Of a stretch of 64,000 bases of DNA, positions 32,942 through 42,007 are shown one piece after another. The stretch is from an uncultured Clostridia bacterium. GTDB taxonomy: Bacteria > Bacillota > Clostridia > Oscillospirales > Ruminococcaceae. Below the pieces are notes generated by a model. It did not search any database and was not told the DNA's origin. It worked only from the letters and a program-made list of their open reading frames with translations. How positions within the stretch are numbered: position 1 is the first letter of the stretch; every line of letters starts with the position of its first letter. The position numbers and the translations under genes were made by a program. The stretch covers positions 208,684 to 272,683 of the forward strand of contig CANQXS010000001.1 of the NCBI GenBank assembly GCA_947627875.1, read 5' to 3'.

Positions 32942-35278
32942 TTAAAAGCTTCCGTCGCGAAGGATATTGAACACATAGAAGTAATGATTTCCGGTGAGCT
33001 CCTCGTAATGGTTGGTGTCTACTCCGTCGGTGACGATAACCGGCTTCTTGGACTTGTCGATATCTGGGTACATATGGTCGCCCGAGCAGACCGGAGGAAT
33101 ATTCGTGCGCTTATAGAAGCCCGTCGAGGTAGAAGTGCAGCTGCTCCCCGCGATAAGACCCGTTTCGGTGCAGTATTCGCGCTGAACGACGTTGTTTGAA
33201 GCCTTGAAGGTCTTGAGCTCTCCGGCTTCGCAGATGTCCTTGAATACGTTCTTCCAGACCGTAGACGAGCTTATACTTGTGCCGATATCCTTCGGGGTAT
33301 CGTAACCTATCCAGAGCCCCGTGACGTAGTTCGGAGTGCAGCCCATAAACCAGAGGTCATACCAGTCGTTGGTGGTACCCGTCTTTGCAATGAGCTCTAC
33401 GCCGTCGAGCTTCGCGTTGCGTCCTGTGCCCCGTGAGCTCGAAACGACCGTTTCCATCATTCTGTTCATAACATAGGCGGTGCTCTCGTTTAAAACGTTC
33501 TCGCCCACGAAGCTGTGGGAATAGATTACCTCGCCGGTGTTGTCGATGATCCTCGAAATGAAGGTCGAATCGTAATACAGACCGCCGTTGCCGAAGATCT
33601 GATATGCAGCCGCCATATCCTGAAGCCTTACGCCGTTGGTCAGCGCGCCGACCGACATCGGCGATCTCGCAACGTCGGTCCTGCCGTTCTGATAGAGCGC
33701 AAGGGTATTGAGGTGGAGCTTATAATAGAGCTGGTCGAAGCAGGCAGCCGGAGTGAGCATATCGACTATCTGCGCGGCGGTGGTGTTGAGCGAGCGCTGG
33801 AGGCACTGGAAGGTGAAATTGTAGTCATAAGACCAGGCGCCGCGGCTGCTCGACGTCGAATAGTTTACCGGCCAGACCATATAGCCGTTCTCGGCGGAGG
33901 CGTCTTCAATCAGAAGAGGCGCGTCGAGGAACTGCGACGACCAGGTGATGTAGTCCTTTTCGACTGCAAGAGAATATGAAGCGAGCGGCTTTATCGAGGA
34001 ACCAGGCTGACGGGTCGACTGAGTGGCGCGGTTGAAGCCCAAGGGGCTCTCCTTTTTGCCGACTCCGCCTATAACTCCGAGGACTCTGCCGTTGTAATCC
34101 ATACATATGCAGGCGCTCTGGAGCTCCTCGTCGCCGTCGTCTCCGAAGAGATTGTGATAGTCGAGGTATTTTTCTTCGAGCTGCTTCTGGATATCGAGGT
34201 CTACGCAGGTATATATCTTGTATCCGCCCGAGCGGAGCTTCTGATAAGCCTCCTGCCAGCTTATGCCGTATTTGTTCATAAAGACGTCGACGCACTGATT
34301 TATTACCGCGTCTACATAATACGACGAAACGCTTTCAAAGTTGTCGTAAGCCGAGACCGCCGAAACGTCGAGCGACTCGTCCTCCGACTTTGTATATACC
34401 ATACTTCCTATAAGATGCATCTCTTCGGCGAGAGCGGCGTCGTGCTCCTGCGAGGAGATCGCGCCGTTTTCGAGCATCGCGTCGAGGATATACTTGCGGC
34501 GCTCATAGTTGCTTTGGGGGTGATCTATAGGGTCGTTATATGTCGGGCTCTTGGTTATGGCGGCTATGCAGGCTGCCTCGCCGAGGGTGAGCTCACTAAC
34601 GTCCTTGTTGAAGTAGTAGTTCGACGCCGCCTGAACTCCGTAGATATTGTTGTTGAGCGGAACGAGGTTTAAGTAGGTCTCGAGGATATCGTCCTTGGTG
34701 TAGTGCTTTTCGAGCTGGACTGCGCGGTAGAGCTCGCGTATCTTTCTTGCAACGCCGGCAAGACCGTCGTCCATATCGGCGCGGTCGTCGGTGATGTTCT
34801 TTACCGTCTGCTGTGTTATCGTCGAGGCGCCGCGCTTGCTGTCTTTGGTGACTATATCCCTTACTGCCGAGAGTATTCCCTGGAAGTCAACGCCGTCGTG
34901 GCTGTAAAAGCGCTCGTCTTCGGAATAAACAAAGGCGTCCTGAACATGCTGCGGTATTCCTTCAAGGCTGCACCATATCCTCTTTTCGCCCTCGTTCGAC
35001 ATAAGGTCGTAAACTACCCAATCGCCGTTGTCGCCCTGAGCGTAGATATAGGTGGTATAGCTCGAAGAGACGTTGTCGAGCGTTATCTCCGAGGTCCCCT
35101 CCATAAGGTTGACTACATAAACCGTAAGCGCGGAACCGACTATCGTTACCGTCAGAACTCCGACGAGAAATAAGCACAAAAACGCCGTAGCCACAGTGCC
35201 GACGGTCTTTTTTATCGGGCGGAATACCTTATGCGCCCTGCGCTTGACTTTGCTGAGATTTTCGGACAACTTTGACAA
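32942..35278 (-). CDS. Class A penicillin-binding protein (PBP1A-like)
   Basis: 778 aa. Short basic cytoplasmic N-terminus and one transmembrane helix (about 25-55). GT51 transglycosylase with EDERFYSHDGVDF and STITQQTVKN. Transpeptidase with the SSIK active site (in RQPGSSIKP), SLN and KTGTTND. A short C-terminal extension has three Cys residues. It polymerises and cross-links peptidoglycan at the outer membrane face. Confidence 0.95.
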   Translation of the reverse strand: MSKLSENLSKVKRRAHKVFRPIKKTVGTVATAFLCLFLVGVLTVTIVGSALTVYVVNLMEGTSEITLDNVSSSYTTYIYAQGDNGDWVVYDLMSNEGEKRIWCSLEGIPQHVQDAFVYSEDERFYSHDGVDFQGILSAVRDIVTKDSKRGASTITQQTVKNITDDRADMDDGLAGVARKIRELYRAVQLEKHYTKDDILETYLNLVPLNNNIYGVQAASNYYFNKDVSELTLGEAACIAAITKSPTYNDPIDHPQSNYERRKYILDAMLENGAISSQEHDAALAEEMHLIGSMVYTKSEDESLDVSAVSAYDNFESVSSYYVDAVINQCVDVFMNKYGISWQEAYQKLRSGGYKIYTCVDLDIQKQLEEKYLDYHNLFGDDGDEELQSACICMDYNGRVLGVIGGVGKKESPLGFNRATQSTRQPGSSIKPLASYSLAVEKDYITWSSQFLDAPLLIEDASAENGYMVWPVNYSTSSSRGAWSYDYNFTFQCLQRSLNTTAAQIVDMLTPAACFDQLYYKLHLNTLALYQNGRTDVARSPMSVGALTNGVRLQDMAAAYQIFGNGGLYYDSTFISRIIDNTGEVIYSHSFVGENVLNESTAYVMNRMMETVVSSSRGTGRNAKLDGVELIAKTGTTNDWYDLWFMGCTPNYVTGLWIGYDTPKDIGTSISSSTVWKNVFKDICEAGELKTFKASNNVVQREYCTETGLIAGSSCTSTSTGFYKRTNIPPVCSGDHMYPDIDKSKKPVIVTDGVDTNHYEELTGNHYFYVFNILRDGSF

Positions 35279-35314
35279 TCAAACCGCTCCTTTCCGAAAT
35301 CAGTCTATATCAAC

Positions 35315-35343
35315 AATATACCACACTTTTTTGAAAATGTTAA
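35315..35343 (-). promoter_or_regulatory. Promoter of the PBP gene
   Basis: Minus-strand TTAACA, 17 bp, TATATT with extended -10 TGG, 36 bp upstream of the start. Confidence 0.8.
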
Positions 35344-35389
35344 GAGCAAAACCGAAATTGTAACCATTTTTAACCGAATCTTAATAAAT

Positions 35390-35420
35390 TCAAAAACGGC
35401 AGGAGAAAGCTCCCCTGCCG
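35390..35420 (-). terminator. Terminator of the tepA-to-ispH operon
   Basis: Minus-strand CGGCAGG/CCTGCCG stem followed by TTTTTG, just after the ispH-S1 stop. Confidence 0.85.
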
Positions 35421-35434
35421 CTTGATTTGAAGCT

Positions 35435-37435
35435 TTATTCAGCCGGCTCCTCGGCGGTTTCGGTCTCGGCGACAGCCTCGGCTTCTTCGGCTTCATCGGG
35501 CTCCTCTGCGGCTTCCTCGGCGGAAGGCAGGAGCGCTCTGATAGAGAGGCTTACGCGCTTTTTCTCGAAGTCGCATTCGGTGATCTTAGCCTGGACCGTC
35601 TGACCGACGGTGAGGAAATCAGCGACGTTGTTTACCCTCTGGTCGGCGATCTGGGAAATATGGATAAGACCGTCGATACCGGGGATTATCTGCGCGAAAG
35701 CGCCGAAGCTTGTGAGTGAAACGATGGTTGCGTCAACGACCTGACCGAGCTCGTAATTGTTGCGGAAGACGTCCCAAGGATTCTCGGACTGCTTCTTGTA
35801 TACGAGAGAGACCTTTCCGGTCTCGCTGTCTATATCCTTGATGGTGACCTCGATATGGTCGCCGACGGATACGACTTCGGAGGGGTGCTTGATTCTTGCC
35901 CAGGTGAGGTCGGCTTTTCTTACGAGACCGTCAACTCCGCCGACGTCGACGAATACGCCGTAGTCGGTTATTGACTTGACCTCGCCCTCAACGGTGGAGC
36001 CGATGACGGCGTTCTCGAAGAATGCTGCGCGCCTTGCCGCTCTCTCTTCGGCGGCGACCTTGCGGATAGAGCCTACGGCGCGCTTGCGCTGCTCGTTGAG
36101 CTCGATGATCTTAAGGTTTACGGTCTGCTTTAAAAGTGTCTCAAGGCTGACGTCAGCTCTTACGCCGGTCTGGGAAGCGGGAACGAAGACTCTCATGCCC
36201 TCAACGACGACGATAACGCCGCCCTTGATAACGTTGGTAACTACGCCCGAAACGGTGGTGCCTTCATCGGCAGCCTTTTTGATCTCGTCGTAGCCCTTCT
36301 GAGCGTCTACCTGCTTTTTGGAGAGATAAACTATTCCCTCAACATCGTTGATCTTGGTGACGATAACGTCAATCTCGTCGCCTACGGATACAACATCGGA
36401 AGGCTTTGCATTAGGGTCGGAAGAAAGCTCAGCCTGAGGAATATATCCGGTTTGTTTGGTTCCGATATCGACTATAACTTCAGTGGGGTTGACCGCAGTG
36501 ACGATGCCGCTTACTCTCTTTCCGGTATATATTTTCTTGAAGGTCTGCTCAATCGCTTCCTCGAAGTTGAACTCCTCTTCCTTTGTCAGAATTTCAGTCA
36601 TGGTATTTTGTACCTCCTTAATAATATACGCCGGAGTTGACGCGCCGGCAGAGATCCCAGCGGATCTTACGCGGGAAAAGTCAATCCCACGCAGCCCGTC
36701 GGCATTTTCGACGAGATAACATTCGGCGTACCGGCTGCATATGTCATACAGCTTTTTGGTGTTTGAGCTGCTGCACCCGCCGACGATTATCATAACGTCG
36801 TTCTTACCGGAAAGCTCCAGAGCTTCGGACTGCCTTTGAGAGGTTGCCGCGCACACGGTATTGTAAACAGTGACGTTCGGCATATCCTTTACAAGAGATT
36901 TACAATTCTCCCACAGTTTAATATTATAAGTGGTTTGTGAGAGAATTGCAACACTTTTTTTAAATTTTTCACAGTTTTTTCTTATAAGTTTCATCATCTC
37001 GTCAGCGTCGGCGAAGACCTGGCACTCTCCGACCGCGTAACCGACGATTCCCCTGACCTCGGGGTGGGCTTCGTCGCCCGCGATGAGTATAATATCCCCC
37101 GCTTTTGAGCGCTCCGAAACAATCTGATGTATCTTTTTCACATACGGGCAAGTCGCGTCGACGACCCGCGCTCCTATCTCGAGAAGCTTCGCGTAAACGT
37201 CGGGACCGACGCCGTGGGAGCGGATGATGACCGTATCGGCGGCGGTTATGCCGTCGAGGGTCTCTGTGACCTTTACTCCGCGGTTCTCGAGGTCTTTTAC
37301 GACGTCGGGGTTGTGGATTATCGGTCCGAGGGTGTAAACATTTCCGTATTTTTCTGCGGTTTCATAGGCGAGCTTTACCGCCCTGTCGACCCCGAAGCAG
37401 AAGCCCGCCGTTTTTGCGACCGTTACCTTAGACAT
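35435..37435 (-). CDS. ispH: IspH fused to ribosomal protein S1
   Basis: 666 aa bifunctional protein. Residues 1-280 are 4-hydroxy-3-methylbut-2-enyl diphosphate reductase, the last step of the MEP isoprenoid pathway, with cluster cysteines 13, 96 and 195 and SHG and HPE motifs. From about 300 come four S1 RNA-binding domains (each with a V-x-G-x-V type first strand) and an acidic Glu/Ala tail. The fusion is known in Clostridia. At the junction an internal AAGGAGGT and ATG are in frame, so free S1 may also be made. The start overlaps the cmk-plsC stop by 8 bp. Confidence 0.95.
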   Translation of the reverse strand: MSKVTVAKTAGFCFGVDRAVKLAYETAEKYGNVYTLGPIIHNPDVVKDLENRGVKVTETLDGITAADTVIIRSHGVGPDVYAKLLEIGARVVDATCPYVKKIHQIVSERSKAGDIILIAGDEAHPEVRGIVGYAVGECQVFADADEMMKLIRKNCEKFKKSVAILSQTTYNIKLWENCKSLVKDMPNVTVYNTVCAATSQRQSEALELSGKNDVMIIVGGCSSSNTKKLYDICSRYAECYLVENADGLRGIDFSRVRSAGISAGASTPAYIIKEVQNTMTEILTKEEEFNFEEAIEQTFKKIYTGKRVSGIVTAVNPTEVIVDIGTKQTGYIPQAELSSDPNAKPSDVVSVGDEIDVIVTKINDVEGIVYLSKKQVDAQKGYDEIKKAADEGTTVSGVVTNVIKGGVIVVVEGMRVFVPASQTGVRADVSLETLLKQTVNLKIIELNEQRKRAVGSIRKVAAEERAARRAAFFENAVIGSTVEGEVKSITDYGVFVDVGGVDGLVRKADLTWARIKHPSEVVSVGDHIEVTIKDIDSETGKVSLVYKKQSENPWDVFRNNYELGQVVDATIVSLTSFGAFAQIIPGIDGLIHISQIADQRVNNVADFLTVGQTVQAKITECDFEKKRVSLSIRALLPSAEEAAEEPDEAEEAEAVAETETAEEPAE
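36601..36619 (-). promoter_or_regulatory. Internal Shine-Dalgarno and start for free S1
   Basis: AAGGAGGT (36612-36619) lies ten bases upstream of an in-frame ATG (36601), codon 279 of the fusion. The new N-terminus, MTEILTKEEEFNFEEAIEQT, is exactly where the S1 half begins. Confidence 0.65.
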
Positions 37436-38729
37436 CGCTGTCCACCAGCGCCGCTATATTCGACATTATCAGCTCTCCCGCAGCCCTGAAATCGGTCTTC
37501 GACATCGAGTTGATCTTAAGCTCGTCAGGCATTATCGGCTTGCCGAAGCGAACTGTGATCTTAGAGCGGAAATGAAGTCTGCTCTTAAAAGAAATCCCTA
37601 CCGGATAAACAGGGACCGCGCATTTTGAGGCGATAAACGCAACGCCGCTCTTCGCTCTTCCGATTTTGCCGTCTTTCGAGCGGGTACCCTCGGGGAAGAT
37701 AGTGAGATTATAGCCGTTTCTTATCATATTCTCGGCTCGGGTCAGAGCCGAAACGTCGGCGCTGTTACGCCTTGTCGGGAAGCCGTGGACCGCCCTGATA
37801 ATGACATTCAGCGGGAAGTGGTCGAAAAGCTCCGCCTTAGCCATATATGACGAAATGTATTTTACACGGATAGCTATGAGAATCGGGTCGAACCATGTCC
37901 TGTGGTTGCCCGCAAGTATTACCGAGCCGTGGTCGGGAAGGTTCTCGGTCCCCTCGTATTTCAGATTGAAAACGACAGAGAAGCCTATCCAAACGATGAA
38001 TCTCAGGACGGCGTAAAACCACCTGCGGAACGCGGGGATAGTCTTAAAAGGGACCGACTCCTTTTTCTGAGCATCGGTTATCAGCAACTCGATTTTTTCG
38101 ACTACTTCGTCTATCGTCATCGAAGTTGTGTCGAGCTCAACGGCGTCGTCAGCCTTTCTGAGCGGGGCGGTCTCTCGGTGGGAATCGTTGTAGTCGCGCT
38201 GATTTATGTCCCTGAGAATGTCGTCATAAACTACGTCCTGACCCTTGGCTTTGAGCTCGTCATACCTGCGGCGAGCCCTCTCCTCGGCGGAAGCAGTCAT
38301 AAACACCTTTACTTCGGCGCTCGGGAGAATAACAGTGCCGATATCTCTGCCGTCCATTATTATGTCGTTTTTGTCGGCGATATCGCGCTGAAGATTTAGC
38401 AGAAACTCCCTTACATCCGGTATCGCCGAAACGTTCGACGCCGCCATTGATATCTCGGGAGTTCTGATGAGGTCAGAGACGTCCTCGCCGTTGAGAATTA
38501 CCCGCTGAGAGCCGTCGACATATTTCAGCTCGACGCTTATTTCGCTCAAAAGCGGGAGTATCTCCGCCGCAGACGAGGTATCGGCGCCATTTGAAACGGC
38601 ATAGTAGCCTATCGAGCGATAGAGCGCTCCGGTGTCGACATAAACGAATCCGAGCTTTTGGGCGAGCGTCTTGGCTATTGTAGATTTGCCGGCGCCGCTC
38701 GGTCCGTCGATTGCACAGTTTAATCCCAT
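37428..38729 (-). CDS. cmk: Cytidylate kinase fused to PlsC acyltransferase
   Basis: 433 aa. Residues 1-222 are CMP kinase: P-loop GPSGAGKS (9-16), DGRDIGT and the RRYDEL lid. From about 235 there is a hydrophobic helix and a 1-acyl-glycerol-3-phosphate acyltransferase with HX4D (NHRTWFD) and FPEGTRS. One half makes CDP for nucleotide and CDP-lipid synthesis, the other phosphatidate, so the fusion joins two inputs to CDP-diacylglycerol. It overlaps both neighbours by 8-10 bp. Confidence 0.94.
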   Translation of the reverse strand: MGLNCAIDGPSGAGKSTIAKTLAQKLGFVYVDTGALYRSIGYYAVSNGADTSSAAEILPLLSEISVELKYVDGSQRVILNGEDVSDLIRTPEISMAASNVSAIPDVREFLLNLQRDIADKNDIIMDGRDIGTVILPSAEVKVFMTASAEERARRRYDELKAKGQDVVYDDILRDINQRDYNDSHRETAPLRKADDAVELDTTSMTIDEVVEKIELLITDAQKKESVPFKTIPAFRRWFYAVLRFIVWIGFSVVFNLKYEGTENLPDHGSVILAGNHRTWFDPILIAIRVKYISSYMAKAELFDHFPLNVIIRAVHGFPTRRNSADVSALTRAENMIRNGYNLTIFPEGTRSKDGKIGRAKSGVAFIASKCAVPVYPVGISFKSRLHFRSKITVRFGKPIMPDELKINSMSKTDFRAAGELIMSNIAALVDSDV

Positions 38730-39997
38730 TTTTCAACTTCCTTTTTCTGTTCAAGTTTATTTGATATATCCGAAGCCGCCGCATAAGCCGTTGAAAACGC
38801 GGCGGTCAGGTTGTAGCCTCCGGTAAAAGCGTCGCAGTCGATTATCTCGCCTGCAAAGTATAATCCCTTTACAAGCTTCGATTCCATTGTCGTAGGTGAA
38901 ATTTCCTTGACCGACACCCCGCCGCGGGTAACAATAGCCTCGTCGAAGCCCCGCAGGGCTTTAGGCGTGAGTTCAAATCTTTTCAGAAGCGACGCAGTCA
39001 TAAGCCGCTGCTCGCGCGTCAGATTGCCTATTGATGCGGGTTTGCCGAAATCCAGCCTGTCGGAGAAGGTCTTTATCATCGCCGTCGGCAAGAGCCCCGA
39101 AAGCAGTTCATCAAAGCCCGACTGCGGGGCAGCCTTTATGTCCCTTAGAAGCCTTGCGTCGAGCTGTTCGGGAGTGAGCCCGGGTTTTAAATCTACGACA
39201 AGCTTATATCCTTTACAGGCAAGCTTATCCTCGCTCATATAGCAAGACGCCGAAATTCCGAGCGGTCCGCCGATTCCGAACGGCATAAAGGTGAGTTCCC
39301 CGAGCTCTGAATAGAGCGGCTTGTTCGGCTTTGATATGTCGTAAAGCGCAAGGCTGACGTTTTTAAGCGTAAGCCCCGAAAGCTCCGCGCAAAAGCTCTC
39401 GCAAATCTCGATCGGAACAAGCGACGGCTGTAAATCGGTCACTGTATGCCCGACCGATTCGGCGAGCGCATACCCGCTGCCGTCTGAGCCTGTTCTGGGG
39501 TATGACATTCCTCCGGCTGCAAGCAGTACAACCTCGGAAAAATACTCCTTATCTCCGCATTTTACGCCCGAGACCGCCCCATCGCGGACGGTAAGCCCGT
39601 CGACCTTGGCTTTCAGGAAAGCAACGCCGTTTCGCTTGCATTCTCTTATAAGAGCCTCTGCAACGTCCTCCGATTTGTCGCTCTGAGGGAATACCCTCCG
39701 CCCGCGCTCGGTTTTCAGCGGTACTCCCCTGCTTTCGAACCAGTCCATTATGCTCTCGGGCGGAAATTTCGTGACCGCGCTGTAAAGAAATTTCGGGTTG
39801 CGCAGGACGTTTTTCAGAACTTCTTCCGCAGAGCAGTTGTTCGTCAGATTGCAGCGACCCTTGCCGGTTATCCTGAGCTTCCTGCCCAAAACTCGGTTCG
39901 GCTCGATAACGAGTATCCTTCCGCCAGAACGGATATTCGCCGCCGCGAAGAGCCCTGCGGCTCCTCCGCCCACGATAATTGCGCCGTATTCGCTCAC
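38720..39997 (-). CDS. HI0933/YhiN family flavoprotein (aminoacetone oxidase family)
   Basis: 425 aa FAD-binding protein. The dinucleotide motif GGGAAGLFAA is at the N-terminus, with GRKLRITGKGRCNLTN and the C-terminal block GLYFAGEIIDCDAFTGGYNL. The substrate is unknown. GTG start overlaps the upstream rpiR-type stop (GTGA). Confidence 0.92.
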   Translation of the reverse strand: MSEYGAIIVGGGAAGLFAAANIRSGGRILVIEPNRVLGRKLRITGKGRCNLTNNCSAEEVLKNVLRNPKFLYSAVTKFPPESIMDWFESRGVPLKTERGRRVFPQSDKSEDVAEALIRECKRNGVAFLKAKVDGLTVRDGAVSGVKCGDKEYFSEVVLLAAGGMSYPRTGSDGSGYALAESVGHTVTDLQPSLVPIEICESFCAELSGLTLKNVSLALYDISKPNKPLYSELGELTFMPFGIGGPLGISASCYMSEDKLACKGYKLVVDLKPGLTPEQLDARLLRDIKAAPQSGFDELLSGLLPTAMIKTFSDRLDFGKPASIGNLTREQRLMTASLLKRFELTPKALRGFDEAIVTRGGVSVKEISPTTMESKLVKGLYFAGEIIDCDAFTGGYNLTAAFSTAYAAASDISNKLEQKKEVEKWD

Positions 39998-40863
39998 TTT
40001 TCCCCGCCGTTCTTTTCGTAGACCTCGTATTCCTCCCAGATCCTTTCGAGCATAGCGAAGTTCTTGGAAACGAGCTCTTTATTCTGTATCGAGACCGCGA
40101 CGATAAGCGCGTTTATGAGGCTCAGCGGCGCGACGAGCGAATCTACAAACGAGACCATATCGCTCTTTGCATAGAGCGAAAGGCTCGCTTTTGATGCTAT
40201 CGGCGACTCCTCGCAGTCGGTTATCGCTATCGACTTCGCGCCGATGTCGTGCGAATAGTTTATCGCGTGAACGGTCTGGCGGGAGTATCTCGGGAAGGAG
40301 ATGCCGATCAGAACGTCCTTATCGGTCATATACATAAGCTGCTCGTAGAGTTCGCTGCGGCTTCCCGTCTGTATTACGGTGACGTTTGGGAGCATCAGCC
40401 TGAAATAATACCCGAGGAACGAAGCGAGCGCCGCCGAGCTCCTTATTCCCATCACATATATGCGGTTCGCGTTGACGATATTTTCGACCGCCGCGCTGAA
40501 ATCCGAGGGGTTTGTCTCCTCAAGAGTGCTGCGAATGCGGTCGATATCGTGGAGGAGGACGCTTTTAAAGACCTCGTCCCTGCCGAAGCGGTCGAAGCTT
40601 ACTTCTATCCTCTGAACCGAGGTTAGGCGGGTGCGCATCTCCTCCTGCAAAGCCTTCTGTAGCTCGGGATAGCCATCAAAGCCGAGCTCCGAAGCGAACC
40701 TTACTACCGTCGATTCGCTCACTCCGACGCTCTCGCCGAGTTTTGAGGCGGTCATAAAAGCCGCCTTGTCGTAATGGGCGAGAATAAAATCGGCTATCCT
40801 GCGGTGACCCTTCGAGAATTCCGAAATATGCTCACTGAGCGTTGCAAAAAGATTTCCGTTCAT
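39994..40863 (-). CDS. MurR/RpiR family transcriptional regulator
   Basis: 289 aa. N-terminal HTH (about 5-75, with ASKLGESVGVSESTVVRFAS) and a C-terminal SIS sugar-phosphate-binding domain (about 125-245, IYVMGIRSSAALASFL and GISFPRYSRQTV). It likely senses a sugar phosphate. No sugar genes are adjacent, and its place inside a housekeeping operon gives no target. Confidence 0.9.
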   Translation of the reverse strand: MNGNLFATLSEHISEFSKGHRRIADFILAHYDKAAFMTASKLGESVGVSESTVVRFASELGFDGYPELQKALQEEMRTRLTSVQRIEVSFDRFGRDEVFKSVLLHDIDRIRSTLEETNPSDFSAAVENIVNANRIYVMGIRSSAALASFLGYYFRLMLPNVTVIQTGSRSELYEQLMYMTDKDVLIGISFPRYSRQTVHAINYSHDIGAKSIAITDCEESPIASKASLSLYAKSDMVSFVDSLVAPLSLINALIVAVSIQNKELVSKNFAMLERIWEEYEVYEKNGGEK

Positions 40864-40870
40864 TTTTGAT

Positions 40871-41086
40871 TCACTCCTTCATCAGGCTCCTGAGCTTTTC
40901 CCGAATCCTGCTGCGGCGCTCTTCGGTCGCCTCGCTGTCTTTAAAATACCCGCCGTCGGTCTGTTCGATGACGTCTCCCTCGCGTACCCCTTCCGGGAGA
41001 TCTTTGCGCGAAACGTTTATATGACCGAGCTCCGGAGTTTCGCAAACAGCCTCGTCGCCCTCAAATCTGTCGATTATAAGCTTCAT
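40871..41086 (-). CDS. DUF3006 small protein
   Basis: 71-aa protein starting KLIIDRFEGDEAVCE, the DUF3006 signature, with a charged C-terminal helix. The family usually accompanies a ComEC-like metallo-beta-lactamase gene, as here, where only 2 bp separate them. Function unknown. Confidence 0.85.
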   Translation of the reverse strand: MKLIIDRFEGDEAVCETPELGHINVSRKDLPEGVREGDVIEQTDGGYFKDSEATEERRSRIREKLRSLMKE

Positions 41087-41088
41087 TT

Positions 41089-42006
41089 TTATCCCTGCCC
41101 TGATTCTTCATATGTCAGTTCTCTGCCGTCGGAGGTGAAAACTACCGTACCGTTTAAATCCGTCCTGAGAATAACGTCGGCGTAATACCCTATGCGCTTC
41201 AGCGCCTCTTCGTGGGGGTGACCGTATATATTTCCCGCGCCGCATTCGACGACGCAGTATTGCGGTTTTACGGCAGCGAGCCATTCGGCGCTCGATGAGG
41301 TCGAGCTGCCGTGGTGACCGGCTTTGTAAACGTCAGCCGAAATATCGTACCCCGCCGCGACGATCTCCTTTTCAATCTCGGCTTCGGCGTCGCCCGAAAA
41401 CAGGAAGGAATTTTCGCCGAAGGTAAACTTCACGACTGCCGAGTAGTTATTCATATTTTCGCCGGAGTAGTCGGTCGTGATGAATTGAAGCTCACCCGAA
41501 CCGAAGGCGACGTTTTCGGTCTTGGCAGCGTGAATCGAGTATCCTTTATCTGCGACGGAGTCCAAAAACCGCTCATAAACGTTCGTCGTCGGGATATAAT
41601 CGTCGGCTACTCGGGGCATTATTATTGTCCCAATCGCGATATCAGAGGAAACAATGTCTGCCATTCCGCCCATATGGTCGGAATGCGGGTGAGATATCAG
41701 CAGATAGTCGAGCTTGTCTATTCCGAGCCCGTCGAGATATCTCAGCACATCGGCGCTGTATTCCGCTTCGCCGCAGTCGATGAGCATCGTGCTGCCGTCG
41801 TCTGAAATCAAAAGCTCGCAGTCGCCCTGACCGACGTCGATAAAATGCACCTGAGCGCTTCCCTCTGGTATCTCGACAATCGGTTTCTTACTGAAATACC
41901 CCTTATCGTAAAGCGGCAAAAGAGCCGCTATTACAAGTATTATTGCGGTTATGACCGTGTAAAGCTTTTTGCCCTTACGCGCTCGTTTTCTTGATTTAGC
42001 CGGCAT
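41089..42006 (-). CDS. ComEC-like metallo-beta-lactamase fold hydrolase
   Basis: 305 aa. Basic N-terminus, one transmembrane or signal helix (about 16-33), then an MBL domain with FIDVGQGD and zinc ligands HPHSDH (106-111) and further His and Asp in GDAEAE and GHHGS. It resembles the C-terminal domain of ComEC without the channel, so it is probably an extracellular, membrane-anchored nuclease or phosphodiesterase. Confidence 0.88.
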   Translation of the reverse strand: MPAKSRKRARKGKKLYTVITAIILVIAALLPLYDKGYFSKKPIVEIPEGSAQVHFIDVGQGDCELLISDDGSTMLIDCGEAEYSADVLRYLDGLGIDKLDYLLISHPHSDHMGGMADIVSSDIAIGTIIMPRVADDYIPTTNVYERFLDSVADKGYSIHAAKTENVAFGSGELQFITTDYSGENMNNYSAVVKFTFGENSFLFSGDAEAEIEKEIVAAGYDISADVYKAGHHGSSTSSSAEWLAAVKPQYCVVECGAGNIYGHPHEEALKRIGYYADVILRTDLNGTVVFTSDGRELTYEESGQG

Positions 42007-42007
42007 T

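Noticed and set aside
35435..37435. IspH and S1 wrongly joined by assembly
   Set aside because: The frame is open through the junction, and this fusion is known in Clostridia.
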